Assembly: GCF_014764405.1 (NCBI RefSeq)
Contig: NZ_CP061725.1
Location: 1,240,001 to 1,304,000 of the forward strand
Length of the DNA: 64,000 bases
From: Micromonospora craniellae
GTDB taxonomy: Bacteria > Actinomycetota > Actinomycetes > Mycobacteriales > Micromonosporaceae
Direction: 5' to 3'
The notes under the pieces are model-generated. The model had not been told where the DNA came from. It did not search any database and saw nothing but the letters and a program-made list of their open reading frames with translations. Each line of letters begins with the position of its first letter. Within the stretch, counting starts at the first letter, position 1. The position numbers were made by a program, and so were the translations under genes. Positions 16,954 to 26,838 of the stretch are shown here, one piece after another.

Positions 16954-18451
16954 GTACGTATTCAGCTTGATATTGCCGGTTCCGGTAGCCATGGTCCGGT
17001 GGTGAAGAGTTGTTCGAGCACGTCGAGGGCGTCTTTGCCGTGTTTGGTGGCGGTGGACAGGTAGGACCGTAGGGTGGCGAAGTCGGCCAGGCCTTGCAGG
17101 GTGCGCCAGGTCGCGGAGATCTTCTGTTGGAGTTTGACCGGGCGGAGATCGCGTTCGGCCTGGTTGTTGGTGAAGGGCACGGCCAGATCGACGGTGAACC
17201 GTAGGATCATGTCGCGGTGGGCGGTGAAGCGTTCGACCAGCGTGCCGGCTCGTGACGGCTTGCCGTCACGATCGGGCGGGTTCTGCTGGCGGCCGTAAGC
17301 GAGGGCCCCGGCGTAACAGGCACGGATGTGACTGATCTCGTCGGCTGACAGTGCGTCCCGGCCCGCGGTGACGGCCTGCTCGGTCATCTTCTTGGCCATC
17401 AGCAGGGTTTGCGCCATCACCTCGGCCCACTGCTGGCCGGCCGGGTCGGACTCGTGCACGCCGCGCAGATCGCGGATCAGATGTGCTCCGCACCAGGCGT
17501 GATCGGCGTCGGCCAGGTGGCGGTAGGCGGCGTAGCCGTCACGCACGAGGGTGCCGGTGAACCCGGGCAGGACCTTCCCGGCGTCGATGTCGGCCTTGCT
17601 GCGGCCGCCGACGTGGAACAAGGTCAGCTCAGGGGTGCAGGCCACGTGCACGTACTTGAAGCCGCCGTCGACCCTTGCCGGGGTCTCATCGGCGTGCAGC
17701 ACCTGCTGGACGTGCAGCAACGCGGCCGTGCGGGACACGAACGGCCCGAGCCTGCGGGCCGCCTCACCGACCACCTGGTGCACGAACCCGGTCGACACCC
17801 GCACCCCGAGCAGATCACCCAACAGCGCGGCGGCCCGGGCGAAGGGCAGGAACTGGACGGCCCGCGCGTAGACGACGGCGGCCTTGACACCGACGCCGTA
17901 CTGCACCCGCCCGGACACCCCGCCGGGTGCCACCGGCTCGCTGACCTGCCCGCACCCGCCGCACTCAACCGCGACCAGTTGGTGCTCAACGACCACCGAC
18001 CGCCGCTCGGGCAGCTCGATCACCTGCCGGCGCTGCCGCCCGTACTCACGCCCATCACCCAGCGGAGCCCCACAACCCGGATGGCCACACCGCTGTGGCC
18101 GGTGCTCGATGACCTCATCCGGATCCGCGACCAGTTCGAGGGTCCATCCCGGCGCTCCCGGCTGCTTGCCCCGCCGCCGCCCACTGCCTTTACCCGGCTG
18201 CCGGGCCGGACGGCCCGGACCGTCCGACGAGGGAGGCTTCGACGAGTTCGAGGAGTTCATCCCCAACCGGCGTTTCAGTTCAGCGTTCTCGGCTTCCAAC
18301 CGATCAACCCGTTCCCGCAGCTCAACCAGCATCGCGACCAGATCCTCGTACGAGAGCGGGACCTGCGGGACGGACGACACCCCATGATCATGTCAGCCGA
18401 TCGACCAGAGTGGACAACCGGCCCCCCACTCACCTCAAGCTGAATACGTAC
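16954..18451 (-). mobile_element. IS66-family insertion sequence, single-ORF type (1,498 bp)
   Basis: The terminal repeats GTACGTATTCAGCTTGA are identical in inverted orientation at both ends. The element is flanked by the direct repeat CGCCAGGG at 16946-16953 and 18452-18459, the 8-bp duplication characteristic of IS66. Only the transposase is present; the TnpA/TnpB accessory ORFs are absent, as in the ISBst12 subgroup. Confidence 0.93.
16962..18380 (-). CDS. IS66-family transposase (472 aa)
   Basis: An N-terminal coiled coil (LVELRERVDRLEAENAELKRRLG) precedes the Ser-rich NSSNSSKPPSSDGP segment and a Cys-containing zinc-finger-like region (CGHPGCGAPLG ... CGGCGQV). The DDE core follows: LHADETPARVDG, VRDGYAAYRHL with GAHLIRDL, and FTNNQAERDLRPVK. 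These are the IS66 family blocks in order. No stop or frameshift, so potentially mobile. Confidence 0.93.
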   Translation of the reverse strand: MSSVPQVPLSYEDLVAMLVELRERVDRLEAENAELKRRLGMNSSNSSKPPSSDGPGRPARQPGKGSGRRRGKQPGAPGWTLELVADPDEVIEHRPQRCGHPGCGAPLGDGREYGRQRRQVIELPERRSVVVEHQLVAVECGGCGQVSEPVAPGGVSGRVQYGVGVKAAVVYARAVQFLPFARAAALLGDLLGVRVSTGFVHQVVGEAARRLGPFVSRTAALLHVQQVLHADETPARVDGGFKYVHVACTPELTLFHVGGRSKADIDAGKVLPGFTGTLVRDGYAAYRHLADADHAWCGAHLIRDLRGVHESDPAGQQWAEVMAQTLLMAKKMTEQAVTAGRDALSADEISHIRACYAGALAYGRQQNPPDRDGKPSRAGTLVERFTAHRDMILRFTVDLAVPFTNNQAERDLRPVKLQQKISATWRTLQGLADFATLRSYLSTATKHGKDALDVLEQLFTTGPWLPEPAISS

Positions 18452-21427
18452 CGCCAGGGATGGCGATCGCAGCGCCATCGGACGTGCCGCTGCCGGTCAC
18501 CGATCTGGCCGACGAGGCACCCGAATCACGTGAGGCGACCCTCGCAAAAGGCCTGCGGGAACACGCCACAATGGCGTTCGACCTCGTCAGCGGGCCGCTA
18601 TACCGGTTCAAGCTGTTCCGGGTCGGCTCGGACGAACATGTGATGTCACTCGCCTTCCACCACATCGTCACCGACGGATGGTCGACCAGCCTACTGCTGA
18701 GGCAACTTCCGGACGCGTACGCCGCCGCGCTCACCGGCACCGAGCCGAGCTCGACCAAGCCCGCCGACTCGGCCCACACAGTTCGCTATGTCGAGTTCGC
18801 GGCCGCGCAACGTGCCGCACTCGACAACGGTGACTTGGAGGAGCAGCTCCAGTACTGGCAACAGCAGTTGGCCGGAGCCGTCCCACTGGACATGCCGACC
18901 GATCGGCCACGCCCGGCCGAGCCGAGCTTCACCGGCACCTCTGTGGCCGCCGACCTGCCCGCCGACCTCGTGAAGGCCGTGCGGGTACTGGTCGACCGTG
19001 AGGGGGTGTCCCCGTTCACGGTGCTGTCGGCAGCCCTGATCGTCGTGCTCAGCCGATACAGCGGCCACGACGACATCTGCCTGGGCACCGCTGCGCTCGG
19101 CCGTACGGACCCTGACCTGGAGCAGGTCGTCGGATACTTCACGAACATGGTGGTGCTTCGCGCCACACTGCAGGACGATCCCACCTTCACCGAGCTCGTC
19201 GGCCGGCTCTCCGACACTGTGCTCGACGCGTACGACAACCAGGACGTCCCTTTCGAACGCGTCGTCGACCGCCTCAGCCCACACCGCGACCCAGGACGGA
19301 ATCCGTTGTTCGGAGTCTGCGCCCAGTTCCTCACCGAGCACACCGCCGGTACCGTTCTGGGACTGCCCGGGATGACTGCGGAAGCGATCGAGGCGCCGTC
19401 GCTCGGAGCACGTTTTGACCTGGCACTGACGTTCGTCGAGTCTCCGGACCGCCTGCGCGTGTTCGTCGAGTACGCTCTCGACATCTTCGACGGCTGGCGG
19501 ATCAACGCCCTGGTTCGTCACCTCACGCAGGTGCTCTCGGCGGCGTGTGCCCAGCCGGACCGGCCGGTGTCGGAACTGCCGCTGCTGGACGAGGCGGAGA
19601 TCCGGGAGCTGTTGGCGGCCGGCACCGGTGAGATGCTCGTCCACGCCGACGAGCCGGTCCATGTCGCGATCTCCCGTCGGGCTCGGGAACAGCCGGACCA
19701 CGTCGCCGTGGTCCACGGAAAGGACAGCCTGACGTATCACGAGTTGGACCGCAGGGCGTTCGAGGTCGCCGCCTTCCTGCGCAACCGTGGCGTAGGCGAT
19801 GGACAAGTCGTCGCCGTGGCGGTGGAGCGCGACCTGGACGCGCTCGTCACGCTACTCGGCGTACTCAAGGCCGGCGCCGCTTTCGCGGTGCTGGATCCCT
19901 CGCATCCGGCAGGCCGGCTGGAGTACATCATCAGGGACACCGCGGCGACGGTGGTGATGACACAGAGCCGCGTCCGGGACAGGATTCCGGAGGCGGGAGC
20001 ATGGTCGATCGTGGAGGTCGACAAGGATCGACAGGCGTTCGCGGAGGCGGGTGCCGCAGCGAAGCCGTGGGCCACGGCAGGCAGGGATTCACTCGCGTAC
20101 GTCCTCTACACCTCGGGCTCGACCGGCCAGCCCAAGGGCGTACTCATCGAACACCGCGCTCTACAGTCGTTCATCGCCTCGTACCGTCGAATTTTCGATC
20201 TTCAGCCCGACGACCGGATGCTCCAGCTCGCGGCGCTGACGTTCGACATGTCGCAGGGAGAGATCTTCGCCGGCCTCACCGCCGGTGCGAGTCTGGTCCT
20301 CGTCGACAAGGAGACCGGACTCTCACCCGCCGGGCTCGCCACACTCATGCGTCAGGAGAGGGTCACCTACATCTGCATGTCACCAGCGATGCTGGCGTTG
20401 GTTGATGGAGGTTCGTACCCCGACCTGCGAAAGATCATGGCGGGTGGTGAGGCGGTACCAGCCGAGATGGTCGCCAAGTGGAATCTGCCGGGACGCAGAC
20501 TGATCAACTGCTACGGCCCCACCGAGGCCGCTGTCGGCTGCACGTCCTACGAGTGCCCACACGAGCCAGCTCGCGGTGCGCCGCCGATCGGGAAGCCCTT
20601 CACCGACCGTCGCATGTATGTGGTCGACAAGGCGGATCGCCTGGTTCCCCGGGGGGTCCCCGGTGAGCTGCTGATCGGCGGTGAGGAGGGCCTTGCCCGT
20701 GGCTACCTGAACCAGCCGGAGCTGACCGCCAGGGCGTTCGTCGAGGATCCGTTCCACCTCGGCGGCAGGGTCTACCGCAGCGGCGGCTTCGTCCGCTGGA
20801 ACCGGCATTTCGAACTGGAGTTCCTTGGCCGTGCCGACGGTCAGGTGAAGTTGCGTGGCTTGCGAATCGAGTTGGAGGAGATCGAGTCGTCGCTCATGTC
20901 CCACCCGGACGTCGGTGTCGCAGCGGTGACGCTGCGCCCGGACCGGCGGGGTGAGGGACGTCTGGTCGGGTACGCCGCTCCCCGCGTCGGGCGACGGCTG
21001 GATGCCACCGAACTCCGCGCACACCTCGCCGAACGGCTGCCGGAATACATGATTCCGACGGCCTGGGTGTTTCTCGACGAACTGCCGCTGACCACTGCCC
21101 GCAAAGTGGACCGCAAGGCGCTGCCGGAACCGGTCGACGCCGATCCCGAGATGGACTACGTCGCACCGGAGGGCAACACCGAGACGGCTGTGGCGCGGAT
21201 CTACGCCGAGGTGCTCGAAGTCGACCGGGTGAGCGCGGCGGTGGCGTTCTTCGCGGCCGGAGGGAACTCCCTTCAGGCGATGCGTGTGGTCAGTCGTCTG
21301 GCCAAGGAGTTCGGTGTCAAGCTACGGATGCGTGCGATGTTCGCCGACGCCACGGTGCGCTCGATCGCGACCGAAGTGGACCGGTTGGTGCTGGCGAAGG
21401 CGGCTAAAGCCACGGAAGGTACCGTCG

Positions 21428-22261
21428 GTGGACGCTGACCTGCTGGTGCCGTTCAGCGCGGGCGGGGGCGACGCATCGCCCCTGTACTGCGTGCACTCCG
21501 CCTCCGGCTCCGCCTACACCTACCTGCCTCTGGCGGGGATGCTCGACGGTCGGCGCGTCGTCGGCATTGAGGCACCGGGCTACGACAGCGACGGCCTGCC
21601 CCCCACCGACCTGTGTGTCCTGGCGGAACGCTACGTCCAAGCGGTGGCTGACGACTGCCGGAAGCCGGAAGCCTGTCTGCTCGGCTGGTCCATGGGCGGA
21701 TCGATCGCGTACGCGATGGCGTGGCGGCTGCGGGCCTTGGGGATCGCCGTGCCACTCGTCGTGCTCGTTGACGCCCTGATGCATCACACCGAGACGGCAC
21801 CCGCTTCGCGCGAGATTCTGACCAGGTTCGCCATCAATCTGGTCAGGGAGGGGAGGGACGGACGGCCCGAGGAGCGCGTGGTCACCGAGCTACGCGCATG
21901 GCCGGTCGGCGCACCGGTCGCGCAGGCGTGGGAGCTGCTCCGTCGTGGCGGCCTGATTCCGGAGGAGTTCGACGCGGAGACGCTCGATCGCCGGTTCGAG
22001 GTATTTCGGCGTAACGTCCACGCGCTGCACGGATACGCGCCCGAGCCCGGATATCCCGGCCGGCTGCTTGTCATCGACGGCGAGGATTCAGTACGCGGTC
22101 ACCAGCGGTGGGCGGATGTGGCGCAGGACGTGCGTACCGTGACGGTACCCGGGGACCACTTCTCGATCTGGCGGGGGGCGGGCCTGGCGGCGCTGGGCGA
22201 GCACGTCAGCGCCGCGCTGAGGGAGATCTGTCCCGTGCCGTCCCGGGTGGTGCGAACATGA
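21428..22261 (+). CDS. Type II (stand-alone) thioesterase of the NRPS locus
   Basis: 277 aa from GTG 21428, overlapping the NRPS stop by 11 bases. An alpha/beta hydrolase beginning VPFSAGGGDASPLYCVHSASG; nucleophile elbow GWSMGG; acid probably in VIDGEDSVRG; catalytic His in VPGDHFSIW. It resembles TE domains that release products from a carrier protein, so it may terminate synthesis in trans or clear mis-primed carriers. Its 3' end overlaps the exporter by 4 bases. Confidence 0.9.
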   Translation: MDADLLVPFSAGGGDASPLYCVHSASGSAYTYLPLAGMLDGRRVVGIEAPGYDSDGLPPTDLCVLAERYVQAVADDCRKPEACLLGWSMGGSIAYAMAWRLRALGIAVPLVVLVDALMHHTETAPASREILTRFAINLVREGRDGRPEERVVTELRAWPVGAPVAQAWELLRRGGLIPEEFDAETLDRRFEVFRRNVHALHGYAPEPGYPGRLLVIDGEDSVRGHQRWADVAQDVRTVTVPGDHFSIWRGAGLAALGEHVSAALREICPVPSRVVRT

Positions 22262-23550
22262 CCACCCGGAACGACGTGCGATCGGGCGATGTCGTGGCCA
22301 GGAAGAGCCTGTGGCACCACAAGGACTTTCTGAGGTTCTGGTCCGGCGAGACGTTCTCGCTGTTCGGTGCGCAGATCACAATTCTGGCTCTGCCGTTGAC
22401 CGCGGTGCTCACCCTCGACGCCGGACCCGAACAACTCGGCATCCTGCGGTTCCTGCAGATGGTGCCGTACCTGCTGTTCGGACCGCTACTCGGGGTATGG
22501 GTCGACCGCTACCGGCGCCGTACGGCGATGATCGGGGCGAACGTCGTCCGCATGGTGCTGATCGGGATGGTGCCGGTCCTGGCCGGACTCGGTCACCTGA
22601 ACATGCCCCTACTTCTCATGATCACGTTTTGCGTCGGACTGGCTGCGGTGCTTTTCGACATTAGCTGGATGTCGTTCATTCCCACGCTGATCCGTGATCC
22701 TGAGCATCTCGTTGACGCCAACTCCAAGCTCGCCGCCACGTCCGCCACCGCCGACGCGGCCGGGCCCGGCGTAGCCGGATCGCTGGTGAGCCTGCTGACA
22801 GCACCTGTCGCGATGGCGGCGAACGCGGCGACATACCTCGGCTCGGTCATCTCGCTCCTGCTCATCCGCACAGAAGAGACGCCGCCCCCGGCCACGGCGA
22901 AGCGGCGGGTCCGTACCGAGTTGTCCCAGGGACTCAGGTTCGTCGCCGGTGACCGCCTGCTGCGGTGGATCGCACTGGTCGGTGGCATGGCCAACTTCTT
23001 CATCTCCGCCACGGTGCCGATGTTCATTCTGTTCGCGGTACGCGACCAGGAGATTCCGTCCTCGGCGCTCGGCTTGATCTTCTCGCTCGGAGCGTGCGGC
23101 GGAATCATCGGTGGAGTCCTCTGCCGTCGGCTGATCACACGACTGCGCCTCGGTCCCGTCTACGCCGGCGGACTGTGCGTCGCCTTCATCCCCACGGTGC
23201 TGCTGCCGGCGGCCACCGGAACCTCCCTCGTGCTGGGCATCCTGTACACGATCGCGTGGTTCCTCGGTTCGCTCGGACTGACGATCGTCAACATCGTGAT
23301 CATGAGTGTGCGACAGAACATCACGCCCCCGTCCCTGCTGGGCCGAATGAACGCCGCGGTACGCGCAGTGATGTTCGGGCTCGGCGCGCTCGGCGGCCTG
23401 GTCGCTGGACTCGTCGCGGCAGAAGCCGGGGTGCGAGAGGCATTGTGGATCTCGACCGGCGGATCGATGGTGTTCGTACTGTGCGGGGTCGCTCTGTCCC
23501 CGCTCACCCGACTACGCACGATGCCGGAGACCGCAAAGAATCCCGCCTGA
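22258..23550 (+). CDS. MFS-type exporter
   Basis: 430 aa from ATG 22258, overlapping the thioesterase stop (ATGA). About 12 hydrophobic helices; the start FLRFWSGETFSLFGAQITILALPL and the loop GVWVDRYRRRTAMIGAN are typical of the MFS_3/EntS-like drug and siderophore exporters. Cotranscription with the NRPS and TE implies it exported their product. A strong terminator follows. Confidence 0.9.
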   Translation: MTTRNDVRSGDVVARKSLWHHKDFLRFWSGETFSLFGAQITILALPLTAVLTLDAGPEQLGILRFLQMVPYLLFGPLLGVWVDRYRRRTAMIGANVVRMVLIGMVPVLAGLGHLNMPLLLMITFCVGLAAVLFDISWMSFIPTLIRDPEHLVDANSKLAATSATADAAGPGVAGSLVSLLTAPVAMAANAATYLGSVISLLLIRTEETPPPATAKRRVRTELSQGLRFVAGDRLLRWIALVGGMANFFISATVPMFILFAVRDQEIPSSALGLIFSLGACGGIIGGVLCRRLITRLRLGPVYAGGLCVAFIPTVLLPAATGTSLVLGILYTIAWFLGSLGLTIVNIVIMSVRQNITPPSLLGRMNAAVRAVMFGLGALGGLVAGLVAAEAGVREALWISTGGSMVFVLCGVALSPLTRLRTMPETAKNPA

Positions 23551-23562
23551 TGGAAAGGGCAG

Positions 23563-23596
23563 CCGGTACCTGGCCGCACAATCGGCCAGGTACCGG
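23563..23596 (+). terminator. Terminator hairpin of the NRPS-TE-MFS operon
   Basis: A perfect 14-bp stem, CCGGTACCTGGCCG / CGGCCAGGTACCGG, with a 6-nt CACAAT loop, 12 bases after the MFS stop. Confidence 0.8.
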
Positions 23597-23637
23597 ACCG
23601 GCGGTACGGAGGCACGTGGGCCTTGTAGATTCGTGGC

Positions 23638-24450
23638 GTGGATGTGGGTCAGCGGGTGACGGCGTGGCGGCCAGCCGTTGATGGCATCGTCGAGGTGCTG
23701 CACGCCACGTTCACCATGCACGCATACCCGATGCACACCCATGGCTGCTGGACGCTGCTGGTCGTCGACGATGGGATGATCGAGTACGACCTGCACCGTA
23801 CCCGCCACGGCGTCCTGCGGTCCCAGGTGACGCTGCTGCCACCGGACGTCGCGCACGACGGTCGGGCCGCATCGCCGGACGGCTTCCGCAAGCGGGTGCT
23901 CTACCTGGATTCGACGATCCTCGACACGGGACTCATCGGCGCGGCGGTGGACGCCCCGAATCTGACCGAGCCGACGCTACGGAGGCGGGTCCATCTGCTG
24001 CACCAGGCGCTGCGCCAGCCCGGTGAGGGGTTCGCCGCGCAGAGCCGCTTCGCGCTCATCTGCGAAGGGCTCTCCCGGCACCTCCGCCCGACACCCTATG
24101 TCCGGCCCGAACCGGCACTGGCTCGTCGGCTGCGCGGCCTGCTGGACGAACGGGCGGTGGCCGGAGTGACGCTGGAAACGGCGGCCCGAGAACTCGATGC
24201 CAGCCCAGCGCACCTGGTGCGTTCGTTCACTGCCGCGTACGGCTTGGCACCGCATGCGTACCTCACCGGACGCCGCATCGACGAGGCTCGCCGGCTGCTA
24301 CTGCGGGGTGTACCGGCGGGTCAGGTCGCCGCCTCCACCGGCTTCTACGATCAACCCCATCTGACCCGGCACTTCCGCCGCTACCTGGGCGTCACCCCGG
24401 GCCGGTACGCTGCCGGGTGGCCTTCTCGCAGTACGGAAGCCAGAGTTTGA
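23638..24450 (+). CDS. AraC-family transcriptional regulator
   Basis: 270 aa from GTG 23638. The N-terminal cupin-like effector domain (MHAYPMHTHGCWTLLVVDDG, LLPPDVAHDGR) is followed by two C-terminal HTHs: LETAARELDASPAHLVRSFT and VAASTGFYDQPHLTRHFRRY with LGVTPGRY. It has its own unit after the terminator. It may control the exporter operon or a neighbouring catabolic function; the sequence does not say. Confidence 0.92.
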   Translation: MDVGQRVTAWRPAVDGIVEVLHATFTMHAYPMHTHGCWTLLVVDDGMIEYDLHRTRHGVLRSQVTLLPPDVAHDGRAASPDGFRKRVLYLDSTILDTGLIGAAVDAPNLTEPTLRRRVHLLHQALRQPGEGFAAQSRFALICEGLSRHLRPTPYVRPEPALARRLRGLLDERAVAGVTLETAARELDASPAHLVRSFTAAYGLAPHAYLTGRRIDEARRLLLRGVPAGQVAASTGFYDQPHLTRHFRRYLGVTPGRYAAGWPSRSTEARV

Positions 24451-24520
24451 GGCACGTCAGCAGGCCACGTCGACCCGAGCATCGGCGGCCGGGATCCGGC
24501 TGGGAACCGGCGGCCAACGA

Positions 24521-24680
24521 ATGGCGCGAGTCGGTGCGGAGTTGGACTCGTACCGGCGGTCGGTGATGTTGGGACGGGAACCGGGGCTGACGAAGCACTA
24601 CAACCTGGTCCACGACAAGCAGGTGACCAGCGCCGACATCAGCTGCCTGCGAACATCCACGTCGAGGTGCAAAGAGGCGT
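24521..24680 (+). pseudogene. Remnant of an MmeI/Eco57I-like DNA methylase C-terminus
   Basis: Codons read LDSYRRSVMLGREPGLTKHY then NLVHDKQVTSADISCLR. Shifted by one base this continues as IHVEV. That matches the conserved tail of MmeI-type restriction-modification methylases (LD..R...ML....GLTK.YNLV.D......DI..LR.IHVE.D.AV). Nothing upstream of it survives in the window. The fragment ends against the IS982 remnant. Confidence 0.55.
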
Positions 24681-24716
24681 GCGGCTTCGCCCTTGTCAAG
24701 GGTCAGGACGAACTCC

Positions 24717-24890
24717 AGCGGAACCGCAGCCCGCAAACGCTTGTTGTAACCAGACTGCCCCGGCAGATACGGAAACGCCCGGGCAGATGCCCAGGGACGA
24801 ACCGCAACCAACGGGCCTCGGAACGCGACCGCCAAGGTGAGCAGCTCCGCGTCGAATAGCTTCGGTGGCCTACCGGTCCTCCGAGACCCA
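24717..24890 (-). pseudogene. Remnant of an IS982-type transposase (N-terminal part)
   Basis: The minus strand encodes GRPPKLFDAELLTLAVAF and RAFPYLPGQSGYNKRLRAAV. This parallels GRPPLLTDSELVCLAVAQ and PWFPYLPQRPGYNKRLRAAL in the intact transposase at 12030. The catalytic core is missing. Confidence 0.75.
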
Positions 24891-25008
24891 GCGGGACGGA
24901 TTCCCTACAGAAAGATCTTGGTCCACCCACTCAGCTATCTCACCTTGTGAGACAGCCCTCCCGTTAACTAACCACCCGACGCCGCGACCAGGTGTTTCTC
25001 GATTTCGA

Positions 25009-25677
25009 TCAGCCCTCGGCGCGGAGGGCGATGTTCAGGGCCTCGACAGTCAGGCGAGTGAGATCAGAGAGTTGATCTTCACCGAGGAAGACGCCTTTCA
25101 GGTTGTCCAACGGTGTCCTGAGGTCGTGCAGTCGGTTGCCCCGCAGATCGGCGCCGTCGAGGCGGCAGGATTCCAACTCCAGGTGCCCGAGAACGCAGGA
25201 ACGCAGCGCGATACCGGGCAGGCGGCAGGATGACCAATTGCCGTGGCCGAAGGTGCAGTTGGTGAAGGCCACCGAGCCGGCGGCGCTGACGCGGTTCAGG
25301 GTGGCGTAGTCGAACCGGCAGTTGTCGAAAAGGATATCTTTGAGGCGGACGTCAATAAGCCGAGTGCCGGTGAAACGGGATCCCGTGAACGCGCACCGCT
25401 CGATGCTGATGCCCGTGAGGGTCGCCCCGGACAGGTCCGTCCCCACGATCTCGCACCCGTAGAGCGCCCCGGCTTCCCAGCTGACCTCACCGAGGTCCGC
25501 GCTGGTGATCCGGCAGCCTCGGATGCTCCGGTCCGCAAGCTGCCCGCCACGCCAGGAAACCCCATCGAAGAGCACGTCTCGGACCTCATCGTCGAACAGA
25601 TCAGTGACCTGGTCCAGGTCCTCCGGATCGAGGTCCGGCAGGAGAATGGTCACGTCACCCACGGTCGTCGTCCGCAT
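25009..25677 (-). CDS. Pentapeptide-repeat protein (222 aa)
   Basis: From residue about 45 the sequence repeats A(D/N)LXX-type pentads: ADLGEVSWEAGALYGCEIVG, TDLSGATLTGISIERCAFTG and SRFTGTRLIDVRLKDILFDN. It ends with LDGADLRGNRLHDLRTPLDN. Such proteins fold as right-handed beta-helices. Some mimic DNA and protect gyrase from inhibitors, but most are uncharacterised. The N-terminal ~40 residues are acidic (LLPDLDPEDLDQVTDLFDDE). Alone on its strand between IS debris and the oxidoreductase pseudogene. Confidence 0.9.
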   Translation of the reverse strand: MRTTTVGDVTILLPDLDPEDLDQVTDLFDDEVRDVLFDGVSWRGGQLADRSIRGCRITSADLGEVSWEAGALYGCEIVGTDLSGATLTGISIERCAFTGSRFTGTRLIDVRLKDILFDNCRFDYATLNRVSAAGSVAFTNCTFGHGNWSSCRLPGIALRSCVLGHLELESCRLDGADLRGNRLHDLRTPLDNLKGVFLGEDQLSDLTRLTVEALNIALRAEG

Positions 25678-25805
25678 GTCTCCTCAACCTGTACGGGCGC
25701 GGGGTGGGCACGCCACCCCGCGTCGAATGATGTCGCTGGTCGGCGGCTACGGCGGAACTGGTCCGCCGATTCGCCGATCGATACCACCTTGCCGTCGTCG
25801 ATGAC

Positions 25806-26823
25806 ATGATTGACGACAACGTCGATGTCCTCGTCATCGGCTCGGGACTGTGTGGCCTCACCATCGCCGTTACCGCTGCCCGGCGCGGGCTACGCGTCCG
25901 CTGCCTCGGCGACGGACGCCCCGGTGCCTCGCTGGCCAACTTCGGGCAGTTGCACTCCGGTGCCGTCTACGCCCCGGTGCTTCCCTCGCTGAGCGCGGCC
26001 TGCTGGGATCACCGGGACCGCTGGCGACCTGGCCGTGCCTGCACGGGTGGGGCAAGCCGACGGGCTTGCGCTGTTTCATTGAGCCGATACCGTCCAGCGC
26101 TACCTGGACTTCTGGAACCGAATCGGTATCCCGGTCGAGGAGGTCGACCCGCGAAGCGTAGAACACTTTCCGTCGCCGGCAGCCGCCTTCCGCATCCCCG
26201 ACTACAGCATCGACTTGCTGGCCCTCAGCGCCGGCCTCGTCGATCTGGCACGGACCACCGGCGTACCGGCTGTGCAGCGACAAGCCGCCATCCTGCGGCG
26301 CGATCCGGAGAGCACCCTCGTCTCGATCGCGCCTCCAATGCCGCGGGCACGGGTGGTGGTGCTGGCAGCCGGTGCCAGCACACCGGCTTTGCTGTCCGAC
26401 GCCGGAATTCAGCACACCTTGCGCACACGCCGAATTGCCTGGGGCCGGCAGCCTGGCATTGCGGTAGAGGGCGTCACCTACTGGCTGGACGGCGACCTAC
26501 TCGCCCTCAGCCCGGATCGAGGCGGCATCCGAGCGGGCTTGCCCAGCGTTCAGGGTGAATACGGAACAGCCGCAGAGGAGCGTGCTCGACTACTGGACGC
26601 ACTCGATCGACACCGCCTGAGCCAGTCCCGGCCGGAACTCAGCATGATCTGGGGGACCGTGTGCGAGCCAACCAGTTTGCTGGCTGACCCATCCAGCCTT
26701 GTCGTGGACCTCCGGCGACCTCCGGATGGGTGGACTCCAACTGGGAACCTGCTCGTCGCGCTGCCCGGCAAATGGACCACCGCCTGGCACTGCGCCGACC
26801 AGGTGGTCGACGCACTCGCCTGA
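25806..26823 (+). pseudogene. FAD-dependent oxidoreductase (DAO type), frameshifted
   Basis: The N-terminus has a Rossmann FAD-binding motif: VDVLVIGSGLCGLTIAVTAA, then GRPGASLANFGQLHSG. After about 26,010-26,030 the coding continues in another frame (LAVPARVGQADGLALFH), meets an in-frame TGA at 26080, and resumes as DTVQRYLDFWNRIGIPVEEV through to the stop at 26823. The rest keeps the RARVVVLAAGASTPALL block. At least two lesions, so probably inactive. The substrate is unknown; the family oxidises amine or 2-hydroxy acid bonds. Confidence 0.75.
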
Positions 26824-26838
26824 CAGACGGGGCACGAG

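Larger units (their letters stand above)
16723..21438 (+). pseudogene. Single-module NRPS (C-A-PCP), split by an IS66-type insertion
   Basis: The parts 16723-16953 and 18460-21438 join into a continuous 1,069-aa frame (DGTPG then MAIAAPSD). The condensation domain has QEQLWFLEQ, RRHELLRG and the active HHIVTDGWS. The adenylation domain shows LYTSGSTGQPKG (A3), NCYGPTEAA (A5), LRGLRIELEEIE (A8) and RKVDRKALP (A10). Its A7 reads YRSGGFVRW, where TGDL is expected, losing the ribose-binding Asp. A by-eye specificity code is D-M-G-C-I-A-C-V-G-K, which I cannot assign. The carrier site is GGNSLQAM. There is no terminal TE; a free one follows. The fragment from 18460 lacks the N-terminal ~77 residues of the C domain. 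Confidence 0.9.

Noticed and set aside
17409..18443. 344-codon plus-strand frame inside the IS66 element
   Set aside because: Shadow of the transposase, which is full length with all family blocks on the minus strand.
18460..21438. Treating the downstream NRPS fragment as a complete natural start
   Set aside because: The C domain lacks its first ~77 residues, which are found intact upstream of the IS, and the ATG is only the codon next to the target duplication.
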